The notes under the pieces: model-generated
Database searches by the model: none
Told to the model about the DNA's origin: nothing
What the model saw: only the letters and a program-made list of their open reading frames with translations
Shown here: in pieces, positions 1 through 7,718 of the stretch
How the letters are laid out: the number at the start of each line of letters is the position of its first letter
Position numbering within the stretch: the stretch's first letter is position 1
NCBI GenBank assembly: GCA_017989885.1
Contig: JAGNPA010000045.1
Span: 1-9,269 of the forward strand
Source of the DNA: Aquabacterium sp.
GTDB taxonomy: Bacteria > Pseudomonadota > Gammaproteobacteria > Burkholderiales > Burkholderiaceae_C
Reading direction: 5' to 3'
Length of the DNA: 9,269 nt
Made by a program: the position numbers and the translations under genes

Positions 1-2542
1 GGTGAGTGAGCGCCTCCTCGACCTGGTCCACCAGCACCAGGCACAAATCCCCCGGTTGCAAGCGGCCCAGGGCGGTATCGATGGCCAGGAATTCGCCGCG
101 AATTTCGGCGATGTGCTGGACGCGGGGGGCATCGGCCAGCCCCTCGCGCAAGAGTTTCAGGACCTCGCCATCGGAGCGGCCACGCTGGCAGGCATCCTGA
201 AACAGGATGACCTCATCAAAGGCCTGCCCCAGGATGACGGTCTGCTCGCGAATGTCTTCGTCACGCCGGTCACCGGCGCCACTGATCACCACCGACCGGC
301 GCTGGGCTGGCAAGGCGTTCACGGCGGCCACCAGAGCGCGCATGGCGTCGGGGTTGTGGCCATAGTCGGCAATGACGGTGGCGCCCTTGTAGTCCATCAC
401 GTTGAAGCGACCCGGTGCGTTGTCGGCATCGTTGACGAAGCTGGCCAGACCGCGACGGATCAAATCCCAGTCCAGGCCACTGCTCCACGCGGCACCCACA
501 GCCGCCATCACGTTCTCGATCTGGAAGCCGATCGTGCCGTTGCGGGTGATGGGAATGTCGCGCAGCGGCAGCAACTCGCGCCAGCTGCCCTCGGCCACGA
601 CAATGGCATCGCCATCAATGCAGATGCTGCGCTTGCCCTGCGCACGGTGCGCGGTCAGCACGGGGTTGTGCGGCTCGGCCGAGAAGTAGATGACACCGCC
701 CGGGCACTTGGCGGCCATGGCCACCACGATGGGGTCGGTGGCGTTGAGCACCGCGTAGCCGTCTTCGGCCACATTCATGACGATGACGCGCTTGAGCACG
801 GCCAGGTCTTCGACCGTGGTGATGTAGTTCAGGCCCAGGTGGTCACCGGCGCCGATGTTGGTCACCACCGCCGTCTGGCAGCGGTCGTACCCCAAGCCTT
901 CACGCAGGATGCCACCGCGGGCGGTTTCGAACACCGCAGCGTCCACATCGGGGTGCATCAGCACGCTGCGGGCGCTCTTGGGGCCGGAGCAGTCACCGCT
1001 GTCGATCTGGCGACCGTTGACGTACACGCCATCGGTGTTGGTCATGCCCACACGCAGGCCGCTGGTGGCCAGCAGGTGCGCGGTCAGGCGGGCAGTGGTG
1101 GTCTTGCCATTGGTGCCGGTCACGGCCACCACGGGGATGCGACCGTCCTCGCCCGGTTTGAACAGATGGGCCACCATGGCCTCGCCCACGTTGCGCCCCT
1201 TGCCGAACGAGGGTGACAGGTGCATGCGCAGCCCCGGCGCGGCATTGACCTCGACGATCCCGCCGTTCTGAGCCTCCAGCGGCTGGTGCATGCCCTCGGC
1301 CAGCACGTCCACCCCACAGATGTCCAGACCGATGGTCTGCGCAGCGGCAATGGCGCGCGCCGCCACGGCCGGGTGCACCGTGTCGGTCACATCGGTGGCC
1401 GTGCCCCCGGTGGACAGGTTGGCGTTGTTGCGCAGGATGACCCGACGGCCCTCCTCCGGGATGGCGTCGGGGGTCAGGCCCTGGATGCCCAGGCGCGCCA
1501 CCGCGATGTCATCCAGGCGCATCTTGGTCAGCGAGGTGGCGTGGCCATCGCCGCGGCGCGGATCCTTGTTGACCTCGTCCACCAGTTCGCGCACGGTGTG
1601 GATGCCGTCGCCGATCACGTGCGCCGGCTCACGGCGAGCGGCCGCCACCAGCTTGTCGCCCACCACCAGCAGGCGGAAATCGTGTCCCGGCAGGTACTTC
1701 TCGACCATGACGGTGCCGATCTCGGCCGCGGCCTTGTAGGCGATCTCCAGGTGATCGCGGCTGACGATGTTGACCGTCACGCCCTTGCCCTGGTTGCCAT
1801 CCTGGGGCTTGACCACCACCGGCAGCCCAATTTCCAGGGCCACGGCCCAGGCGTCGTCCACATCGCGCACCGGGCGGCCAATCGGCACGGGCACGCCCGC
1901 AGCGGCCAGCAGGCGCTTGGTGAGGTCCTTGTCCTGAGCAATGGACTCCGACACGGCACTGGTCGAATCCACCTCGGCGGCCCAGATGCGGCGCTGCCTG
2001 GCGCCCCAACCGAACTGCACCAGGCTGCCTTGCGTCAGGCGGCGCCAGGGAATGCCACGCGCGGCTGCGGCCGCCACGATGGCCCCGGTGCTGGGCCCCA
2101 GTCGCACGTCCTCGTCCAGATCGCGCAGCTCGGCCAGGGCCGCCTGCAAATCAAAGGCCGTGTCCTGCAGCGCCGCCGCGATCAGGGCCTGTGCGTGCTT
2201 GAGCGCCAACTTGCCAACGGCCTCTTCGCTGTACTCAACCACCACCTGGTAGATGCCGTCTTCCAGGGTGGCCGTCGTGCGGCCGAAGGTGACGAGGCAA
2301 CCGGCCTGCGCCTGCAGCGCCAGCGTGGCCGCTTCCAGCACATGGGCCAGCGAGATGTGATCGGGCCGACCCGCCGGGCGCAGTGCCCCGAGGGACGGGA
2401 ACAGCTTGCGCAGGCGATCTTCAAAGCCGGGCAGTGTCTCCAGCGTGCGCTCGAACGGCTCACAGGCCACGACGGCCTCGATGGCCGTCTGGCGGCTCCA
2501 GAGATTGGGGCCACGCAGGGCCCGGATGCGAGAAACGTCCAT
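1..2542 (-). CDS. cphA: Cyanophycin synthetase CphA, 3' end cut by window edge
   Basis: Makes cyanophycin, a cytoplasmic storage polymer with a poly-Asp backbone and Arg side chains, using ATP. I translated the minus strand from the ATG at 2540-2542: 847 codons read without a stop to the edge, close to the usual CphA length, so only a short tail is missing. Order: N-terminal domain (about 1-150, opening with RALRGPNLW); ATP-grasp domain that adds Asp, with KPQDGNQGKG (K245), R290, the STGGTA loop (377-382), and D412, E431, N433 as likely metal ligands; Mur-ligase-like domain that adds Arg, with P-loop GTNGKTT (476-482), E539 before RGG, N562 and DHL (567-569), QIEN (674-677); C-terminal Mur domain with DYGHNP (726-731). 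All ligase motifs look intact. The N-terminal domain has HVLEA (67-71) where CphA' has HILEH. AAGAG lies 8 nt before the ATG. It follows cphA' by 55 nt, probably in one operon. Confidence 0.96.
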   Translation of the reverse strand, partial: MDVSRIRALRGPNLWSRQTAIEAVVACEPFERTLETLPGFEDRLRKLFPSLGALRPAGRPDHISLAHVLEAATLALQAQAGCLVTFGRTTATLEDGIYQVVVEYSEEAVGKLALKHAQALIAAALQDTAFDLQAALAELRDLDEDVRLGPSTGAIVAAAAARGIPWRRLTQGSLVQFGWGARQRRIWAAEVDSTSAVSESIAQDKDLTKRLLAAAGVPVPIGRPVRDVDDAWAVALEIGLPVVVKPQDGNQGKGVTVNIVSRDHLEIAYKAAAEIGTVMVEKYLPGHDFRLLVVGDKLVAAARREPAHVIGDGIHTVRELVDEVNKDPRRGDGHATSLTKMRLDDIAVARLGIQGLTPDAIPEEGRRVILRNNANLSTGGTATDVTDTVHPAVAARAIAAAQTIGLDICGVDVLAEGMHQPLEAQNGGIVEVNAAPGLRMHLSPSFGKGRNVGEAMVAHLFKPGEDGRIPVVAVTGTNGKTTTARLTAHLLATSGLRVGMTNTDGVYVNGRQIDSGDCSGPKSARSVLMHPDVDAAVFETARGGILREGLGYDRCQTAVVTNIGAGDHLGLNYITTVEDLAVLKRVIVMNVAEDGYAVLNATDPIVVAMAAKCPGGVIYFSAEPHNPVLTAHRAQGKRSICIDGDAIVVAEGSWRELLPLRDIPITRNGTIGFQIENVMAAVGAAWSSGLDWDLIRRGLASFVNDADNAPGRFNVMDYKGATVIADYGHNPDAMRALVAAVNALPAQRRSVVISGAGDRRDEDIREQTVILGQAFDEVILFQDACQRGRSDGEVLKLLREGLADAPRVQHIAEIRGEFLAIDTALGRLQPGDLCLVLVDQVEEALTH

Positions 2543-2557
2543 CTCTTTGTCTCTTGG

Positions 2558-2581
2558 TGTTCGCGTCGAATGTTCGCGTCG
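2558..2581. repeat. 11-bp direct repeat in the cphA'-cphA spacer
   Basis: TGTTCGCGTCG occurs twice, at 2558-2568 and 2571-2581, separated by 2 bp. It fills much of the 55-nt spacer between cphA' and cphA, just upstream of the cphA ribosome-binding region. It could be a slippage duplication or a tandem protein or RNA site. No function can be assigned from one sequence. Confidence 0.5.
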
Positions 2582-2597
2582 TGAGATCGGGCCGCGC

Positions 2598-4817
2598 TCA
2601 GCGCACGGCCTGCGCGGTCGGGTCGAAAGTTTCCATGCCGGCGGCCATCAGCTCCGGCGAAATGTCCAGGGCCCAGGCCACGGCGACGGCCGCCAGCAAG
2701 GCCTGCACCCCGGCGCCCGGCAGCGGGTGACGGGTCAAGCCGCCCATCACCCGGCGCGCCGAGGCGCTGTCCAGGTCGATGCAGCGCACTGGCGCATGGC
2801 CGTTGTGGGTCAGCAGCACATGGTTGTCGGCCACCGACACGGTGCGCCCGCCCTTGGCGCGGTGCGCCACCATGACCGGGCTATGCTGATCGACGTCGTA
2901 GAAAATGACCTCGCCGTCGCACAGATCGGCCATCTCGACCAGACGTGCATCGGCCGCATGCAGCACGGCCACGCCTTCGGGCAGCACCACGTCGACCTGG
3001 GTGCGCAGCACCTTGAACATCTGCTCGGGCTCATGGATGTCGTGCGCGGCCAGCGCCGGCTCCACCGGGGCCTCGGCGCCACGCAGATCCGTCACCAGGC
3101 CGACCTGGCAGCGGTCGTAAGCCAGGCCATCGTCGAGGATGGACACTGGCCCGTTCTCCACCACGATGGCATTGACCTCGCGGTTCATCAGCAGGCGTTC
3201 GGCCGCCGCAAAGTTGGCGCGGTTGCCGGACTCGACGCAACGCGAGCCCAGAAACAGGCCCTCGCTGCAGGCCAGGCCCACCACCTTGCCACTCAGGTGC
3301 AGGAACCACGCCGTCAGGCGGGCGATGTGACCCACCCCCTGCGAGCCCGCCACACCGATGATGGGCACGCGCCCCGTCTCGTCTTCATCGAACAGGTTGT
3401 CGACAATGGCCTGCCCGACAGGACGCGGCAAGCCTTCGGCAGGCTTGAGGTGCATCAGCAAACCCGGGCCGGCGTTGACTTCGACCACCGCCCCACGCTG
3501 CGGCGCCAGCGGCTGGGCAATGTCTTCCACCACCAGGTCGATGCCGGCGATGTCCAGGCCCACCACGCGCGCGGCCAGAGAGGCCAGATAGGCAATGTCA
3601 GGGTGCACGTCGTCGGTGCAATCGATGGCCACATTGCCATTGCGCTGCACCAGCACCTTCTGACCTGCCTTGGGCACGGCCTCGGCGTTCAGGCCCTGAC
3701 GCTCCAGCAACAGGCGCATCGCCGGCTCGCGCTCCAGCACGATGGTCTCCAGCGGGAACTCTTCGGCATCGCCTCGGCGCGGATCGCTGTTGAGCTGGTC
3801 TTCGATCAGGCGCAGCACCGTGTCACGGCCATTGCCGGTGATCCACAGGCTTTCTCCCTTGGCGGCGGCCACCATCTTGCCGCCGACGATCAACAGCCGG
3901 TGCTCGTCGCCGCGCACGTAACGCTCGACGATCACCTCGCTGCCCTCGGCCTCGGCGATCTTGAACGCAGCCTCGATGTCGGCACGCTCGGTCAACTCCA
4001 GCGACACGCCCCGGCCGTGGTTGCCATCGAGCGGCTTGACCACCACCGGCAGGCCAATGTCCTGTGCGGCTTCCCAGGCGGCCTCGGGGCTGTCCACCAC
4101 CTCGCCCTCGGGCACCGGCACCCCGCAGGATTTCAGCAGGGTCTTGGTCAGGTCCTTGTCGCCGGCAATCGCCTCGGCGATCGCGCTGGTCTTGTCCGTC
4201 TCGGCCGTCCAGATGCGGCGTTGCGCCCGCCCATGGCCCAACTGGACCAGGTTGCCGTCGTTCAGACGGATGTGCGGGATGCCCCGGTCGGTGGCGGCGC
4301 CCACGATGGCCGCCGTGCTGGGGCCCAGGTAGCAGTCGTCGATCTGGTTGCGCAGCCGCGCGACGGCCGCAGGCACATCGAACGGCTCGTCGTTGATGGC
4401 GGCCATCAGCAGGGCGTGCCCCTCGGCCAGGGCCAGACGGGCGACCTGCTCGTCGCGGGCGCGGAACACCATGCGGTACACCCCGCGCTGCGAGGTGCTG
4501 CGGGTCTGGCCGAAACCGGTGGGCATGCCCGACAGGTTCAGCAACTCGATGATCACATGTTCGAGGATGTGGCCTGCCCAGGTGCCCTCTTCCAGCCGCT
4601 GGACGAAGCCGCCCCGCTCACCCACACCGCAGTGGTGCTCGACCAGGGCCGGCAGCAAGGCCGTCAGGCGGGCGTTGAACCCGGGCAGTTTGTGGGAAGG
4701 CCAGTCTTCCAGCTCACCCAGATCCAGCCACACCTCCAGCACCTGGCGGTAGGTCCAGATATTGGGCCCGCGCAGGTAATTGACCCGCAGCAACGTGATG
4801 TCGTTCTTCTTGCTCAT
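2598..4817 (-). CDS. cphA': Cyanophycin synthetase-like protein CphA', with degenerate Mur-ligase half
   Basis: A 739-residue CphA paralogue, first gene of the operon. It aligns with CphA from LRGPNIW (15-21) but ends at about CphA residue 705, so the C-terminal Mur domain is absent. The ATP-grasp core is kept: KPLDGNHGRG (K261), R307, D427, E446, N448. The STGGT stretch of CphA is missing between N395 and A397. The Mur-like half is degenerate: the P-loop reads GSQGVGH (491-497, lysine replaced by V495), E554 remains but the following GG is VS, the DHL motif is gone near 577-584, and QIEN is gone near 703-707. The N-terminal domain carries HILEH (83-87). By analogy with CphA2 it may join ready-made beta-Asp-Arg dipeptides, or assist CphA; neither is proven. 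Start: the ATG at 4817 gives the family-like N-terminus. The in-frame ATG at 4838 has GGTGA 9 nt upstream and is a serious alternative; 4847 is also possible. Confidence 0.93.
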   Translation of the reverse strand: MSKKNDITLLRVNYLRGPNIWTYRQVLEVWLDLGELEDWPSHKLPGFNARLTALLPALVEHHCGVGERGGFVQRLEEGTWAGHILEHVIIELLNLSGMPTGFGQTRSTSQRGVYRMVFRARDEQVARLALAEGHALLMAAINDEPFDVPAAVARLRNQIDDCYLGPSTAAIVGAATDRGIPHIRLNDGNLVQLGHGRAQRRIWTAETDKTSAIAEAIAGDKDLTKTLLKSCGVPVPEGEVVDSPEAAWEAAQDIGLPVVVKPLDGNHGRGVSLELTERADIEAAFKIAEAEGSEVIVERYVRGDEHRLLIVGGKMVAAAKGESLWITGNGRDTVLRLIEDQLNSDPRRGDAEEFPLETIVLEREPAMRLLLERQGLNAEAVPKAGQKVLVQRNGNVAIDCTDDVHPDIAYLASLAARVVGLDIAGIDLVVEDIAQPLAPQRGAVVEVNAGPGLLMHLKPAEGLPRPVGQAIVDNLFDEDETGRVPIIGVAGSQGVGHIARLTAWFLHLSGKVVGLACSEGLFLGSRCVESGNRANFAAAERLLMNREVNAIVVENGPVSILDDGLAYDRCQVGLVTDLRGAEAPVEPALAAHDIHEPEQMFKVLRTQVDVVLPEGVAVLHAADARLVEMADLCDGEVIFYDVDQHSPVMVAHRAKGGRTVSVADNHVLLTHNGHAPVRCIDLDSASARRVMGGLTRHPLPGAGVQALLAAVAVAWALDISPELMAAGMETFDPTAQAVR

Positions 4818-4960
4818 GTTCAGCCTGTCTGACTGCATCTTGTCCATTCACCGCGGTCTTCAAGGGTCAGAAAGTCAACATGGGCCGAGCCGCATCGGTC
4901 AGAATGCCGCCACGGCCTTGGGAGACTTCCCGTGTGGCACTCATCGGTCCGGCTCACTCC
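4818..4960. promoter_or_regulatory. Divergent intergenic region between cphA' and the ABC transporter gene
   Basis: About 143 bp separate the two divergent start codons chosen here, so the promoters of both transcription units should lie here or inside the 5' ends. On the minus strand there is a TTGACT hexamer (complement of 4873-4878) resembling a -35 element, but no convincing -10 box at 16-18 nt. No clear operator palindrome was seen. The call rests on gene geometry. Part of the region could be coding if either gene uses an upstream start. Confidence 0.4.
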
Positions 4961-7204
4961 ATGCACCCTCGCCATTCCCTTGCCAGCGCGCAACCGCCAC
5001 TGGTATCCGGAGAGAACGTTCTCACCCGGCTGACGGTTGACCTGAACGCACAACTTCATTTTGCCGAGGGCGAACTTGTCCTCACCGACCATCATCTGCA
5101 TGCGCGGGCCAGTGCGCAAGGGGCGTGGCAATCATGGCGCCTGAGCCCCGATTTGTCGCTCGCGCACCACGATCATGCCGGTGTCGCCACGCTGACCCTG
5201 CGTACCCCTACCCACAGCCTGGGCACCTGGCACCTCACGATGGGCCAGCCAGAAGCCCTGCAGCGCCTGACTGACCAGTTTGAGCGGCAGCAGCACATTC
5301 GCGCCACCGGTCTCACCCCCGAGGACGAGGACACGGCCCACTGCCCCGTGTGCCACGCCCCGCTGCCCCCCGAACGTGACGAGTGCCCCGTCTGCCACCC
5401 TGACAAACAGGTCACACCTTCGACCTGGGTCTTGCTGCGCCTGTGGCGTTTTGCCCGCCCCTACCAGGGCATGCTGCTGGCCGGCTTCCTGCTGACCCTG
5501 GCTGGCACCGCCGCCACGCTGGTGCCGCCCTACCTCACCATGCCGCTGATGGACGAGATCCTGATCCCGTTCCAGAACGGCCAGGCCATCGACACCGAGC
5601 ACGTGCTGCTGCTGCTGTCCGGCCTGCTGGCGTCGGCCCTGGCCGCCTGGGCGCTGGGCTGGGCACGCACCTACGTGCTCGCACTGGTGTCTGAACGCAT
5701 CGGGGCCGACCTGCGCACCGCCACGTTCGAGCACCTGCTGCGCCTGTCGCTCGACTACTTCGGCAGCAAGCGCACCGGCGACCTGATGGCCCGCATCGGC
5801 TCCGAAACCGACCGCATCAACGTCTTTTTGTCGCTCCACGCGCTCGATTTCGCCACCGACGTGCTGATGATCGCCATGACGGCGGCCATCCTCATCTCCA
5901 TCAATCCCTGGCTGGCCCTGGTCACCCTGGTGCCCCTGCCCTTCATCGCCTGGCTGATCCACCTGGTGCGCGATCGCCTGCGCACCGGTTTCGAAAAGAT
6001 CGACCGCGTCTGGGGCGAGGTCACCAACGTGCTGGCCGACACCATCCCGGGCATCCGCGTCGTCAAGGCCTTTGCGCAAGAACAGCGCGAGGCCGACCGC
6101 TTTCGCACCGCCAACCAGTACAACCTGCAGGCCAATGACAAGCTCAACAAGACCTGGTCGCTGTTCACCCCCACCGTCTCGCTGCTGACCGAGATCGGCT
6201 TGCTGGTGGTGTGGGCTTTCGGCATCTGGCTGGTGTCCGAGCAGGACATCACCGTGGGCGTGCTGACCGCCTTCATCGCCTACATCGGGCGCTTTTATGG
6301 CCGGCTCGACTCCATGAGCCGCATCGTTTCGGTGACGCAAAAGGCCGCCGCCGGCGCCAAGCGCATCTTCGACATCCTCGACCACGTCTCCAACGTGCCC
6401 GACCCGGTCAACCCGGTGAAACTGCCCCCCCTGCAAGGCCGTCTGGAGCTGGACCGCATTGGCTTTCGCTACGGTAGCCGTGCCGTCATCCGCGACGTGA
6501 GCCTGGACATCCGGCCCGGCGAGATGATCGGCCTGGTGGGCCACAGCGGCTCGGGCAAGAGCACCCTGGTCAACCTGATCTGCCGCTTCTACGACGTCAC
6601 CGAGGGTGGCATCCGCGTCGATGGCGTGGACGTGCGCCGCATTGCCGTGGCCGACTACCGCCGCCACATCGGCCTGGTGCTGCAAGAGCCCTTCCTGTTC
6701 TTTGGCACCATCGCCGAGAACATCGCCTACGGCAAACCCGACGCCACCCGCGAAGAGATCATCGCCGCCGCCCGCGCCGCCCATGCCCACGAGTTCATCC
6801 TGCGTCTGCCGCAGGGCTACGACTCGCTGGTGGGCGAACGTGGCCAAGGCCTGTCCGGTGGCGAGCGCCAGCGCATCAGCATTGCCCGTGCGCTGCTGAT
6901 CAACCCGCGCATCCTGATCATGGACGAGGCCACCTCGGCCGTGGACACCGAAACCGAGAAGGAAATCCAGAAGGCGCTGGACAACCTGGTGCAGGGCCGC
7001 ACCACCATTGCGATTGCCCACCGCCTGTCCACGCTGCGCAAGGCAGACCGCCTGGTGGTGATGGACAAAGGCCGCATCGTGGAAGTGGGCCCGCACGACG
7101 AGCTGATGGCCCGCGAAGGCGCTTACTGGCGCCTCTACCAGGCGCAGGCCCGCAAGGCCGAGCAAGAAGCCCTGATCAATGACGAACCTGCCGACAAGGC
7201 CTGA
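4961..7204 (+). CDS. ABC exporter half-transporter with N-terminal accessory domain and zinc ribbon (cyanophycin-linked)
   Basis: A 747-residue inner-membrane ABC transporter with fused membrane and ATPase domains, expected to work as a dimer. Order: a soluble beta-rich domain (about 18-115, PH-like by eye, low certainty); a Cys4 zinc ribbon with CPVC (128-131) and CPVC (142-145); an exporter-type membrane domain (about 165-460, hydrophobic helices); an ATPase domain with Walker A GHSGSGKST (527-535), Q-loop Q575, signature LSGGERQ (631-637), Walker B ILIMDEA with D655 and E656, and switch H687. Every catalytic motif is intact. I recall this architecture being annotated as a cyanophycin metabolism-associated ABC transporter, which fits its place divergent from cphA'. 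The substrate and direction are not known. Start uncertain: the ATG at 4961 has weak ribosome-binding sequence; an in-frame GTG at 4934 has GGGAG about 9 nt upstream; the frame is open back to an ATG at 4880. Six nucleotides separate its stop from the next gene. Confidence 0.9.
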   Translation: MHPRHSLASAQPPLVSGENVLTRLTVDLNAQLHFAEGELVLTDHHLHARASAQGAWQSWRLSPDLSLAHHDHAGVATLTLRTPTHSLGTWHLTMGQPEALQRLTDQFERQQHIRATGLTPEDEDTAHCPVCHAPLPPERDECPVCHPDKQVTPSTWVLLRLWRFARPYQGMLLAGFLLTLAGTAATLVPPYLTMPLMDEILIPFQNGQAIDTEHVLLLLSGLLASALAAWALGWARTYVLALVSERIGADLRTATFEHLLRLSLDYFGSKRTGDLMARIGSETDRINVFLSLHALDFATDVLMIAMTAAILISINPWLALVTLVPLPFIAWLIHLVRDRLRTGFEKIDRVWGEVTNVLADTIPGIRVVKAFAQEQREADRFRTANQYNLQANDKLNKTWSLFTPTVSLLTEIGLLVVWAFGIWLVSEQDITVGVLTAFIAYIGRFYGRLDSMSRIVSVTQKAAAGAKRIFDILDHVSNVPDPVNPVKLPPLQGRLELDRIGFRYGSRAVIRDVSLDIRPGEMIGLVGHSGSGKSTLVNLICRFYDVTEGGIRVDGVDVRRIAVADYRRHIGLVLQEPFLFFGTIAENIAYGKPDATREEIIAAARAAHAHEFILRLPQGYDSLVGERGQGLSGGERQRISIARALLINPRILIMDEATSAVDTETEKEIQKALDNLVQGRTTIAIAHRLSTLRKADRLVVMDKGRIVEVGPHDELMAREGAYWRLYQAQARKAEQEALINDEPADKA

Positions 7205-7210
7205 GACGCC

Positions 7211-7681
7211 ATGAGCACCCCGATGCGCCACCTCACCCGCAACGACCTGGGCCAGCTGACCCTGACGCTGGACGATGGCCGCACGCACACCGGCATCGTG
7301 CCCGTGCGCGCCTACCCCTTGAGCGCCCCCGACGAAGGCCTGTCGCTGATGAGCGCCGATGGCCACGAAGTGGCCTGGGTCGATCGCGTCAGCACCCTGC
7401 CCGAGAAGTTCCGCAGCCTGCTGGAGGCAGAGCTGGCGGTGCGCGAGTTCACGCCGCAGATCGCCGCGCTGGTCAGCGTCTCCAGTTTCTCGACGCCCAG
7501 CACCTGGACCGTCGACACCGACCGTGGGCGCGCCACCTTCGTGCTCAAGTCGGAGGACGACATCCGCCGCCTGGGCGACGGGCGCCTGCTGATCCACAGC
7601 GCGCAAGGTTTGAACTTCGCCATTGCGGACCGCGCCCGCCTGGACAAGGCCTCACGCCTGCTGCTCGAACGCTTCCTGTGA
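7211..7681 (+). CDS. DUF1854 family protein, partner of the ABC transporter
   Basis: A 156-residue soluble protein without signal peptide or membrane segments. I recognise it as DUF1854-like from features such as the Asp-Gly-rich opening, VRAYPLSAPDEGLSL (32-46), GHEVAWVDRV (51-60), and the C-terminal VDTDRG, FVLKSEDDIRRL and GRLLIHSAQG stretches. The family has no established biochemical role that I know of. I recall members being named as cyanophycin metabolism-associated. The start lies 6 nt after the transporter stop, so the two are almost certainly co-transcribed and perhaps translationally coupled. This suggests a physical or regulatory role with the transporter, which is inference. No catalytic motif is visible. 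The family name is from memory and should be confirmed by a profile search. Confidence 0.85.
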   Translation: MSTPMRHLTRNDLGQLTLTLDDGRTHTGIVPVRAYPLSAPDEGLSLMSADGHEVAWVDRVSTLPEKFRSLLEAELAVREFTPQIAALVSVSSFSTPSTWTVDTDRGRATFVLKSEDDIRRLGDGRLLIHSAQGLNFAIADRARLDKASRLLLERFL

Positions 7682-7718
7682 CGCCCGGCGATCCCCAAAA
7701 GGGGCGGGCCGCAAAACA

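Noticed and set aside
2..2584. Plus-strand open frames of 404 and 454 codons at 2-1216 and 1220-2584
   Set aside because: Both are antisense to cphA, whose continuous 847-codon frame has full family motifs. The plus-strand products have no domain I recognise.
2598..4817. CphA' as a pseudogene
   Set aside because: The frame is intact over 739 codons, the ATP-grasp core and N-terminal domain are conserved, and lost motifs are confined to the Mur-like active site. Loss of function of one site is more likely than gene decay.
2406..4832. Long plus-strand open frame (808 codons) opposite cphA'
   Set aside because: It lies opposite the conserved CphA' sequence and has the same low-information His/Gln/Gly-rich composition; an antisense shadow.
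4873..4878. TTGACT (minus strand) as the -35 box of cphA'
   Set aside because: No matching -10 sequence at 16-18 nt; the right place holds GC-rich sequence.
5132..7606. Very long minus-strand open frame (824 codons) opposite the ABC transporter
   Set aside because: It mirrors the transporter and DUF1854 genes in full; its translation is rich in His, Gln, Gly, Val and Asp with no recognisable domain. This is the usual result of strong G/C third-position bias in the real genes.
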